This document shows, one piece after another, positions 1 to 5,559 of a DNA stretch of 8,550 bases. The DNA lies in the NCBI GenBank assembly GCA_017548225.1, contig JAFYMV010000051.1, positions 1 through 8,550 on the forward strand. The letters run 5' to 3'. The notes under the pieces are model-generated. The model was not told the DNA's origin, did no database searches, and saw nothing but the letters and a program-made list of their open reading frames with translations. The translations under genes and the position numbers were made by a program. Source of the DNA: Bacteroidaceae bacterium. GTDB lineage: Bacteria; Bacteroidota; Bacteroidia; Bacteroidales; Bacteroidaceae. Position 1 is the first letter of the stretch. Each line of letters starts with the position of its first letter.

Positions 1-687
1 AATATGATGCACAGCGCTGCGGCATGGTTTGCTCATCACTATGGGGCCAAAGAGTGGTTATACAAGACCTTGCCACACATATACCATAGCGTGCCAAGTG
101 AAGAAGACTTGTACGCCCTTTTCCGCATGGAAGCCCAGCTCGTGGGCCGTTCGGTAGCTTCAGCTATTAGCTGCGACCGCCACATCCCAATGCGAACTCT
201 GCGCAAACGATGTGTAGCCAAGTCGCGCAAGAGTAATCTCACCTACGAAGAGAGTTGCGCTTGGGATGACTTTTGGCCCCTGCTCAAGAAGGTGCTTAAA
301 AGCCGACATGACACCACCCCTGTACATAGTCTAGACGAAATAAAACTTTTAGCATCGCGTTTCCCCGAGAACATACGCCTATTCGTGGCACGACACGACG
401 GCACCGTTGTCGCTGGGGCGGTGGTATACGAAACCGAAATGGTAGCCCACACCCAATACCTGGCCGTATCAGATGAGGGCACCCAACATTGTGCTCTCGA
501 CGGCCTCATCGTATACTTGGCCGAAGAGCGCTATGCCGATAAGCCCTACATCGATCTTGGTACCTCTATGGAACCTGGAACTTCGCTGCTCAACGAAGGA
601 CTTATCTTCCAAAAAGAGGGTTTTGGAGCCAGAGCAGTGGTGTATGATACTTATTCCATTAAGTTGGGGTTAGGGTTGAGAGATTAG
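1..687 (+). CDS. GNAT/FemAB-like acyltransferase, 5'-truncated by the window edge
   Basis: The reading frame is open to the first base of the window, so the visible 228 codons are the C-terminal part of a longer protein; the ATGs at 4 and 7 are probably internal. The protein resembles the FemAB-like GNAT acetyltransferases found in Bacteroidales polysaccharide and sugar-modification loci. Family-like landmarks, numbered from the ATG at 4, are the HIYHSVPSEEDLYALFR stretch (about 25-41), the basic RTLRKRCVAKSRK segment (about 64-76), the VAGAVVYE core strand with its AHTQYLA continuation (about 136-154), and the DLGTSMEPG...LNEGLIFQKEGFG...VVYDTYSI end (about 184-219), typical of the second GNAT-like half. 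Transfer of an acyl group to an amino sugar fits the downstream sugar aminotransferase, but the substrate is inferred. The last residues (KLGLGLRD) are encoded by a GGGGTTAGGGTTGAG repeat-like stretch and may be an added tail. Confidence 0.75.
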   Translation, partial: NMMHSAAAWFAHHYGAKEWLYKTLPHIYHSVPSEEDLYALFRMEAQLVGRSVASAISCDRHIPMRTLRKRCVAKSRKSNLTYEESCAWDDFWPLLKKVLKSRHDTTPVHSLDEIKLLASRFPENIRLFVARHDGTVVAGAVVYETEMVAHTQYLAVSDEGTQHCALDGLIVYLAEERYADKPYIDLGTSMEPGTSLLNEGLIFQKEGFGARAVVYDTYSIKLGLGLRD

Positions 688-714
688 AGTTTAACGATGA
701 ACTGACATTTGTCT

Positions 715-770
715 GAACTTCTGGAACTCCTAACTCCTGAACTCCTGATAAAGTATTTAGGGGTGAGGGT
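715..770. repeat. Low-complexity spacer repeats between acetyltransferase and aminotransferase
   Basis: The 113-nt gap holds three copies of AACTCCT (725-731, 732-738, 740-746), preceded by a degenerate unit GAACTTCTG (715-723). A G-rich TAGGGGTGAGGGT segment follows at 758-770 and resembles the complement of the CCCCTAACCCC units in other gaps of this window. I see no convincing promoter or terminator here, so the two flanking genes may be co-transcribed. Confidence 0.5.
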
Positions 771-800
771 AAAGGCTATTGTTTATTGTCAAAATAAGAT

Positions 801-1922
801 ATGATAAAGTTTCTCGATTTAAAGGCTGTCAATGCAGCCCATGCCGCTGAGATAGAGGAGGCCGTACTGCGCGCCACGCGTTCAGGCTGGTACTTGCGTG
901 GTGAGGAGACCCGCCGCTTCGAGGAGGCTTATGCCCAGTATATCGGTTGCCGCCACGCTATTGCCTGCGGCAATGGCCTTGACGCTTTGCGCCTCATCTT
1001 CCGTGCATACATTGAGATGGGGGTAATCCGTGAGGGCGACGAGGTTATCGTGCCCGCCAACACCTACATTGCCAGCATACTAGCCATCACCGACAATCAC
1101 CTGAAACCCATATTCGTAGAGCCCAATATTGAGACTCTGCAAATCGACGACTCGCTGATAGCGCAGGCCATCACCCCAAGAACTCGCGCCATCCTCATCG
1201 TGCATCTCTATGGCCGTTGCGCCTACACAGATTACATTGGCGATTTATGCCAAAAGCATAACCTCCTACTCATAGAGGACAATGCCCAGGCACACGGATG
1301 CAAGGCCTCCCCTCAGGAGGGGTTAGGAGAGGCCACTACCGGTTCTCTCGGCCATGCTGCGGGGCATAGCTTCTATCCAGGCAAGAATCTCGGAGCTTTG
1401 GGCGATGCTGGCTGCATCACCACAGATGATGACCAATTGGCTGCTACTGTACGAGCATTAGGCAACTATGGCTCTGAAGAAAAATATGTATTCAAGTATA
1501 CAGGTTACAACAGCCGCATAGACGAGTTGCAGGCTGCCGTGCTCACCGTTAAGTTATCTCACCTTGACAAAGACAACCGACACCGTGCTGCCATTGCCGA
1601 GCTGTACTACCAAGGCATAGCCAACCCTCTCGTCCGCCTGCCCCTGCATGTAGACCCACAGCACAATGTATACCATCTCTTCCCCATCTTCTGCGAAGAG
1701 CGCGACCGCCTGCAACAGCACCTTAAAGAGCGGGGTATAGAGACACTCATCCACTACCCCATCGCCCCACATCAGCAAGAGTGCTATAGAGAGTATGCCC
1801 ACTTGTCGCTCCCTATCACCGAGCAGATACACCGCACCGAGTTGTCTTTACCTATTGGTCCCACGATTACTACTGAGGAGGCACAACAGGTCATAGAGGC
1901 CGTGAATGGATTTGCATTATAA
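801..1922 (+). CDS. DegT/DnrJ/EryC1/StrS-family PLP-dependent sugar aminotransferase (FdtB/QdtB-like)
   Basis: This 373-residue protein is of normal length for the sugar aminotransferases that convert nucleotide-linked keto-sugars (typically dTDP- or UDP-) to amino sugars for surface glycans, using glutamate as amino donor and PLP as cofactor. Motifs in order: FLDLKAVN start (4-11), SGWYLRGEE (28-36), GNGLDAL (57-63) for cofactor phosphate contact, VPANTYIAS (84-92), the PLP-ring motif EDNAQAHG (159-166) with Asp160 and Gln163, and FYPGKNLGALGDAG with the Schiff-base lysine at Lys195. YNSRIDELQAAV follows. The fold-defining set is complete, so the enzyme should be active. The neighbouring GNAT gene suggests an N-acylated amino sugar, as in Fuc3NAc- or Qui3NAc-type pathways, but the exact sugar is inferred. 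Residues about 168-179 (KASPQEGLGEAT) form an unusual insertion between EDNAQAHG and the lysine loop and coincide with a DNA palindrome. The ATG at 801 directly precedes the conserved N-terminus. Confidence 0.9.
   Translation: MIKFLDLKAVNAAHAAEIEEAVLRATRSGWYLRGEETRRFEEAYAQYIGCRHAIACGNGLDALRLIFRAYIEMGVIREGDEVIVPANTYIASILAITDNHLKPIFVEPNIETLQIDDSLIAQAITPRTRAILIVHLYGRCAYTDYIGDLCQKHNLLLIEDNAQAHGCKASPQEGLGEATTGSLGHAAGHSFYPGKNLGALGDAGCITTDDDQLAATVRALGNYGSEEKYVFKYTGYNSRIDELQAAVLTVKLSHLDKDNRHRAAIAELYYQGIANPLVRLPLHVDPQHNVYHLFPIFCEERDRLQQHLKERGIETLIHYPIAPHQQECYREYAHLSLPITEQIHRTELSLPIGPTITTEEAQQVIEAVNGFAL
1304..1334. repeat. Palindromic repeat element embedded in frame in the aminotransferase gene
   Basis: The outer arms GGCCTC (1304-1309) and GAGGCC (1329-1334) enclose an inner dyad CCCCTCAGGAGGGG (1309-1322) and an unpaired TTAGGA. 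Its reverse complement begins GGCCTCTCCTAACCCCTCCT, which closely matches the intergenic repeat at 7279-7312. In the protein it encodes ASPQEGLGEA, between two conserved aminotransferase motifs where relatives normally have a short loop. An in-frame insertion of a repeat unit tolerated at a surface loop is the simplest reading. Confidence 0.6.
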
Positions 1923-1973
1923 ACAAATAAAACTCGCTGAGAAATCGCAAGCATCTTCAATTTTCAATTTCCA

Positions 1974-2624
1974 ATGAAGCAACTCGTAATATTCGACCTT
2001 GACGGCACACTACTCGACACCGTAGCCGACCTTGCCAATGCCACCAACCAAGCATTGGAGCAATGCGGCTTTCCCACCCACCCCGTCGAGGCTTATTATA
2101 AATTTGTAGGGAATGGCATCAACAGGCTTTTTGCCCGCGCACTGCCCACCGATGCTAGCAACGAGGATAACATACTGCGCATACGCTCCCTATTTATTCC
2201 CTATTACAACAAACACAATGCCGACTGCAGCCGCCCCTACCCCGGCATAACGGATCTATTGCTTCAGCTACAGTCGCGCGGGGTACTGCTCGCCGTAGCC
2301 TCCAACAAATACCACGAGGCTACCTTAAAGCTGGTACGCCACTTTTTCCCCGAGATAGACTTCGCCGCCATCTATGGTCAGCGCGAAGATATACCCATCA
2401 AGCCCGCCCCTGACATTGTGTATGACATATTACGCGATACGGGCATCAGCAAAGAGCAAACGCTGTATGTGGGCGACTCGGGGGTAGACATGCAGACTGC
2501 ATGCAATGCCGGCGTAGAGAGCGTAGGCGTCACTTGGGGATTCCGCTCGGTGGAGGAGCTGCTCGAAAACGGAGCCTCACACACCGTCCACAAAGCGGAA
2601 GAGATCTTACATATCGCAGAGTAA
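1974..2624 (+). CDS. HAD-superfamily hydrolase, phosphoglycolate phosphatase-like
   Basis: This 216-residue protein has the full set of HAD motifs. Motif I is DLDGT (8-12), with nucleophile Asp8 and acid/base Asp10. The helical cap (about 15-80) includes FVGNGINRLFARAL. Motif II is VASNK (about 109-113), motif III is the lysine in IKPAPD, and motif IV is VGDSGVDM, whose acidic residues bind Mg2+. The arrangement and length fit the Gph/PGP subfamily (HAD-IA), which removes phosphate from phosphoglycolate, a product of DNA 3'-end repair, or from other small phosphoesters. True substrates in this subfamily are hard to predict. It lies 51 nt after the aminotransferase on the same strand, with no clear promoter between, and is followed by a strong terminator, so it is probably the last gene of this transcript. 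A role in sugar metabolism is possible but unsupported. Confidence 0.85.
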   Translation: MKQLVIFDLDGTLLDTVADLANATNQALEQCGFPTHPVEAYYKFVGNGINRLFARALPTDASNEDNILRIRSLFIPYYNKHNADCSRPYPGITDLLLQLQSRGVLLAVASNKYHEATLKLVRHFFPEIDFAAIYGQREDIPIKPAPDIVYDILRDTGISKEQTLYVGDSGVDMQTACNAGVESVGVTWGFRSVEELLENGASHTVHKAEEILHIAE

Positions 2625-2635
2625 AATGCAGCATA

Positions 2636-2677
2636 AAAAAGGAGAAGCCCGATTGTGAGGCCTCTCCTTTTCTGTTT
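2636..2677. terminator. Bidirectional rho-independent terminator between convergent genes
   Basis: AAAAGGAGA (2637-2645) pairs with TCTCCTTTT (2663-2671), continued after one mismatch by three G-C pairs (2647-2649 with 2659-2661), with a loop of about nine nucleotides. On the plus strand the stem runs into TTTTCTGTTTT; on the minus strand into TTTTTTATG. It can therefore end transcripts of both the HAD gene (+) and the trpB-like gene (-). Confidence 0.85.
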
Positions 2678-2678
2678 T

Positions 2679-2696
2679 AGGTAGGTCAACCTACCT
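2679..2696. repeat. Perfect 8-bp inverted repeat abutting the trpB stop codon
   Basis: AGGTAGGT (2679-2686) and ACCTACCT (2689-2696) form a perfect dyad with a two-base centre. It begins directly after the TAA stop of the minus-strand trpB-like gene and lacks its own T-run, so it is more likely a 3'-UTR stem or protective hairpin before the main terminator than a terminator itself. Confidence 0.6.
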
Positions 2697-4064
2697 TTAA
2701 TATTTCACACTTTCTGTCAGTTCCTTGATATTGTCAGCAATCGTCTCATCGCTGATGCTATTGTTGATAAGGTTTCCTGCCAGGTACTGGTCGTATGCAG
2801 CCATATCAATCAATCCGTGACCAGAGAGGCAGAAGAGGATGGTTTTCTCCTCACCCGTCTCGATGCATTTCTTCGCCTCACGAATGGTAGCAGCAATCGC
2901 ATGGCATGACTCTGGAGCGGGGATGATACCCTCGGCAGCAGCAAACAAGGTACCCGCCTCGAACGATTCGATCTGTTCAATGTCTACAGCCTCCATCAAA
3001 TTATCCTTCAGCAACTGCGACACCACCAAGCCCGCACCATGATAGCGCAAGCCACCTGCATGGATGTTGGCAGGGCGGAAGTTATGTCCGAGTGTAAACA
3101 TCGGAATCAGCGGAGTGTAGCCCGATTCATCGCCGTAGTCGTAATGAAACTCACCGCGCGTAAGCTTGGGGCACGATGCAGGCTCGGCAGCCACAAAGCG
3201 TGTAGTCTTGCCATCCTTGAAGTTGTGACGCATGAAGGGGAAGGCGAGACCGCCAAAGTTTGAGCCGCCACCAAAGCAAGCCACTACCACATCAGGGTAT
3301 TCGCCCGCCATCTCCATCTGCTTCTCGGCTTCGAGACCGATGATGGTCTGATGCAGGGTAACATGACCGAGCACCGAGCCCAGAGTATACTTGCAGTTCG
3401 GTGTCATCATGGCCAGTTCCACCGCCTCAGAGATAGCCGTACCCAGTGAGCCCTGATGATTAGGATACTTGGTGAGGATATCCTTACCTGCTCGTGTAGA
3501 CATCGAAGGCGAAGGAGTCACCTGCGCGCCAAAGGTCTGCATGATGCTACGGCGATAGGGCTTCTGCTCATACGATACCTTTACTTGGTATACAGCCGCC
3601 TCGAGTCCGAACACTTTTGCCGCATACGACAAGGCAGCACCCCACTGTCCGGCACCGGTTTCGGTGGTGATATTCGTTACACCCTCCTCCTTGCAGTAAT
3701 AGGCCTGTGCAAGTGCCGAATTGAGTTTGTGCGACCCGATGGGGCTCACACTCTCGTTCTTGAAATAGATATGGGCAGGAGTACCGAGCGCCTTCTCCAA
3801 TCCATAGGCACGCACGAGCGGTGTACTACGATAGTAGGTGTACATCTCGCGCACACGCTCGGGAATGTCAATCCAAGCATCGGTCATATTCAATTCCTGG
3901 TCAGACACCTCGCGTGAGAATAGTGCATAGAGATCCTCAGGTGTCACCGGCTGCCCTGTCTTCGGGTTGAGCATAGGCATCGGCTTGTTAGGCATGTCGG
4001 CCTGTATATTGTACCACTGTGTAGGTATCTCGCTCTCGGGCAAGAAAAATCTTTTCTGCTTCAT
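2697..4064 (-). CDS. trpB: TrpB2-type tryptophan synthase beta chain-like protein
   Basis: This 455-residue PLP enzyme belongs to the long TrpB2 (TrpB-like) branch, longer than the roughly 400-residue TrpB1 that partners TrpA. Established chemistry for the family is condensation of indole with L-serine to L-tryptophan. Visible motifs: the substrate-loop stretch RSTPLVRA (79-86), the PLP lysine in GSHKLNSA (Lys113), the catalytic-glutamate loop ETGAGQWG (Glu135), the phosphate-binding glycine loop FGGGSN (264-269), and the C-terminal SGHG (414-417), where TrpB1 usually has an SGRG-type motif. The N-terminal extension (1-75, with IPTQWYNIQADMP) is characteristic of TrpB2. No trpA or other trp gene is adjacent, so the indole may come from elsewhere. 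Transcription appears to be controlled by a Trp-codon attenuator in the leader (4065-4320). The ATG at 4064 directly precedes the conserved N-terminus; the upstream AAGGG lies too far away for a normal ribosome site. Confidence 0.93.
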   Translation of the reverse strand: MKQKRFFLPESEIPTQWYNIQADMPNKPMPMLNPKTGQPVTPEDLYALFSREVSDQELNMTDAWIDIPERVREMYTYYRSTPLVRAYGLEKALGTPAHIYFKNESVSPIGSHKLNSALAQAYYCKEEGVTNITTETGAGQWGAALSYAAKVFGLEAAVYQVKVSYEQKPYRRSIMQTFGAQVTPSPSMSTRAGKDILTKYPNHQGSLGTAISEAVELAMMTPNCKYTLGSVLGHVTLHQTIIGLEAEKQMEMAGEYPDVVVACFGGGSNFGGLAFPFMRHNFKDGKTTRFVAAEPASCPKLTRGEFHYDYGDESGYTPLIPMFTLGHNFRPANIHAGGLRYHGAGLVVSQLLKDNLMEAVDIEQIESFEAGTLFAAAEGIIPAPESCHAIAATIREAKKCIETGEEKTILFCLSGHGLIDMAAYDQYLAGNLINNSISDETIADNIKELTESVKY

Positions 4065-4145
4065 ACTTTTAGAACCTTTCCCTTTAAAATGTTGTCGAAT
4101 CCATTAAACTTGAAATAATCTTCTAACAGATTCTTTTGTTAACTT

Positions 4146-4183
4146 AAAAAAGAATCCGATGTTCGCCATTGAGCATCGGATTC
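4146..4183 (-). terminator. Attenuator terminator (3:4 hairpin) in the trpB leader
   Basis: On the minus strand GAATCCGATG (4183-4174) pairs perfectly with CATCGGATTC (4161-4152), extended inward by three further pairs (CTC with GAA, allowing one G-T). Six T residues follow (4151-4146). It is a strong intrinsic terminator lying upstream of trpB (about 82 nt before its ATG) but downstream of its promoter, so it can only serve to abort leader transcripts. Full-length transcription needs it to be disrupted. Confidence 0.9.
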
Positions 4184-4235
4184 GTTATTTTTATATATCT
4201 CTCTTTACCTTTGTGTAATACACACCGTGCTCAAT
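4168..4235 (-). promoter_or_regulatory. Antiterminator (2:3 pairing) competing with the trpB leader terminator
   Basis: On the minus strand ATTGAGCA plus CGG (4235-4225) is complementary to CCG plus TGCTCAAT (4179-4177 and 4175-4168), giving 11 base pairs with one bulged A. The downstream strand overlaps the 5' arm of the terminator, so the two structures exclude each other. The upstream strand contains the leader peptide stop codon (TGA, 4233-4231). It can alternatively pair with GTGGCTC in the Trp-codon region (4252-4246 with GAGCAC 4232-4227, one bulge). This gives the 1:2, 2:3, 3:4 logic of a classical amino-acid attenuator. Pairing was found by eye; energies were not computed. Confidence 0.8.
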
Positions 4236-4290
4236 TCTTATTACCGAGCCACCACCAAAACTTATTAAGGTTAATTATCGCGTGTATCAT
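4231..4290 (-). CDS. Trp-rich leader peptide of a transcription attenuator (trpL-like)
   Basis: The 19-codon reading frame starts at ATG (4290-4288), ends at TGA (4233-4231) and encodes MIHAIINLNKFWWWLGNKN. Residues 12-14 are three consecutive Trp codons (4257-4249). An AAAAAGG stretch ends 1 nt before the ATG. The frame begins about 30 nt after the predicted transcription start and its stop lies inside the antiterminator strand, as expected if ribosome position decides the RNA fold. When charged tRNA-Trp is scarce the ribosome should stall at WWW and free region 2 to form the antiterminator; when Trp is plentiful it should reach the stop codon, cover region 2 and let the terminator form. The peptide itself probably has no function beyond its translation. 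Resemblance to trpL is architectural, not by sequence homology. Confidence 0.85.
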   Translation of the reverse strand: MIHAIINLNKFWWWLGNKN

Positions 4291-4324
4291 ACCTTTTTGC
4301 TACTACAATCGTATAGAAACGCAG

Positions 4325-4355
4325 CAAAGTTATGTTATTTTTGATAATCAGCAAA
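4325..4355 (-). promoter_or_regulatory. Bacteroidales promoter of the trp leader-trpB transcript
   Basis: TTTG (4355-4352), 19 nt, then TAACTTTG (4332-4325) matches the Bacteroidales housekeeping consensus (-33 TTTG, -7 TAnnTTTG). The start of transcription should fall at about 4318-4322, giving a leader of about 255 nt before trpB and an attenuated RNA of about 170 nt ending at the T-run near 4146. Confidence 0.85.
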
Positions 4356-4372
4356 CATTTTTACAAAAAAAA

Positions 4373-4399
4373 TGTATAGTTTATTAAAATTGTATAGTT
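4373..4399. repeat. Direct repeat TGTATAGTT between the divergent promoters
   Basis: Two exact copies of TGTATAGTT (4373-4381 and 4391-4399) are spaced 18 bp apart in an AT-rich stretch, upstream of both the trpB -33 element (4355) and the lpxD -33 element (4429). The spacing is a little under two helical turns. They could be regulator binding sites, but AT-rich repeats also arise by chance. Confidence 0.35.
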
Positions 4400-4428
4400 A
4401 TCGAAAAATAGGAAAAGGATTATAAAGG

Positions 4429-4459
4429 TTTGCAATTCCAAGAATAATACCTACCTTTG
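4429..4459 (+). promoter_or_regulatory. Bacteroidales promoter of the lpx operon
   Basis: TTTG (4429-4432), 19 nt, then TACCTTTG (4452-4459) fits the -33/-7 consensus as exactly as the divergent trpB promoter does. Transcription should start near 4463-4466, leaving a short leader of about 35 nt before lpxD. Confidence 0.85.
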
Positions 4460-4467
4460 TCAGATTA

Positions 4468-4486
4468 TAAATAGGTGTACTATTTA
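4468..4486. promoter_or_regulatory. Small dyad at the start of the lpxD leader
   Basis: TAAATAG (4468-4474) and CTATTTA (4480-4486) form a perfect 7-bp inverted repeat around GTGTA, just downstream of the predicted transcription start. It could be an operator half-site pair or a weak 5'-UTR hairpin; its AT content makes chance plausible. Confidence 0.35.
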
Positions 4487-4500
4487 GTAACGATAGCAAC

Positions 4501-5550
4501 ATGAAGTTTACAGCAAAACAGATAGCCGCATACATTGGAGGTGAGATCATAGGCGATGAGAACGCTACTGTCTGCACCTTTGCCAAGATTGAGGAGGGCA
4601 CACCAGGCGCCTTGTCATTCTTGTCCAACCCAAAGTATACCGCTTATATATATGACACCCAGTCGAGCATTGTACTGGTAAACAGCGACTTCGTTCCTGA
4701 AAAGCCCGTCAGTGCCACACTCATCAAGACTGCCAATGCCTACGAGAGCCTGGCCAAATTGATGACACTCTACGAAAGTGTCAAGCCCAAGAAGAGAGGC
4801 ATCAGCCCTATGGCTTCGGTAGCCGCCTCGGCAACTATCGGAGAGGATGTATACATCGGTCCCTTCGTATATATAGGAGAGAAAGCCACCGTTGGCAGCA
4901 ACACTATCATTGAAGCCAACACCTCGATAGGCGACGGAGCCACCGTAGGTAGCGACTGCATCGTCTATAGCAATGTAACCGTCTACCACGGCTGCAAGGT
5001 AGGCAACCGCTGCATACTACATGCCGGTAGCGTGGTGGGCTCCGACGGCTTTGGCTTCGCACCCGGTGCCAACGGCTACGACAAGATACCCCAGATAGGT
5101 ATCGCCGTCCTTGAAGACGATGTAGAGATAGGTGCCAACACCTGCATAGACCGCGCCACCATGGGCGCCACCACCATCAAGCGTGGCGTAAAGCTCGACA
5201 ATATGGTGCAGGTAGCACACAATGTCGTGATTGACGAGCACACCGTAATGGCAGCACAGAGCGGCGTCGCAGGCTCTACCAAGATAGGCAGTTGGTGCAT
5301 GGTAGGCGGCCAAGCCGGCATCAGCGGACACATCAAGATAGGCAACCAGGTGAAGGTAGGCGGCCATTCGGGCGTTACCAACAATGTACAAGACGGCAAG
5401 TCCATGATGGGCTACCCCGCATTCGAACACACCCAGTTTGCCCGCGCCTCGGTAATCTTCAAGAAGCTCCCCGAGATGTACCGCGAGATGGACGCATTGA
5501 GAAAAGAGATAGAATCACTTAAACAACAACTTGCCACAGGCAAGGCTTAA
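4501..5550 (+). CDS. lpxD: UDP-3-O-(3-hydroxyacyl)glucosamine N-acyltransferase
   Basis: LpxD carries out the third step of lipid A synthesis in the cytoplasm: it transfers a 3-hydroxyacyl chain from acyl-carrier protein to the amine of UDP-3-O-acyl-glucosamine. The 349-residue length is normal. The N-terminal uridine-binding domain (about 1-100) includes GALSFLSNPKY (36-46). A left-handed beta-helix of hexapeptide repeats (I/V-G-x-x-x-x, about 105-320) follows, with GSDGFGFAP (180-188) and the catalytic His240 in QVAHNVVID. The C-terminal helix (about 325-346, EMYREMDALRKEIESLKQQ) is the usual trimer coiled coil and acyl-carrier contact. It is the first gene of the operon, preceded by its own promoter; the ATG at 4501 opens directly into the conserved FTAKQIA start. 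Confidence 0.96.
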   Translation: MKFTAKQIAAYIGGEIIGDENATVCTFAKIEEGTPGALSFLSNPKYTAYIYDTQSSIVLVNSDFVPEKPVSATLIKTANAYESLAKLMTLYESVKPKKRGISPMASVAASATIGEDVYIGPFVYIGEKATVGSNTIIEANTSIGDGATVGSDCIVYSNVTVYHGCKVGNRCILHAGSVVGSDGFGFAPGANGYDKIPQIGIAVLEDDVEIGANTCIDRATMGATTIKRGVKLDNMVQVAHNVVIDEHTVMAAQSGVAGSTKIGSWCMVGGQAGISGHIKIGNQVKVGGHSGVTNNVQDGKSMMGYPAFEHTQFARASVIFKKLPEMYREMDALRKEIESLKQQLATGKA

Positions 5551-5559
5551 CCATAGACT

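Noticed and set aside
715..747. Possible CRISPR-like array from repeated AACTCCT
   Set aside because: Units are 7-8 bp and contiguous, without spacers; it is a simple tandem repeat.
3456..3917. A 153-codon frame opposite trpB
   Set aside because: It is an antisense shadow of a strongly conserved enzyme with no recognisable motifs.
4300..4320. A T-box or riboswitch in the trpB leader
   Set aside because: I see no T-box consensus or known aptamer core, and the Trp-codon leader peptide with alternative hairpins explains the leader.
4169..4387. A 72-codon open frame on the plus strand across the trpB leader
   Set aside because: It is antisense to the leader peptide and terminator, has no family resemblance, and no plus-strand promoter serves it.
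4800..5420. Repetitive DNA pattern (recurring GGC/ATAGG-like codons) that might suggest tandem repeats
   Set aside because: It reflects the hexapeptide repeats of the LpxD beta-helix; the same applies to lpxA.
5017..5430. Long minus-strand frames opposite lpxD, lpxC and lpxA
   Set aside because: They are shadows produced by the codon use of the real genes; composition (A/V/Y/G-rich) and lack of promoters argue against coding.
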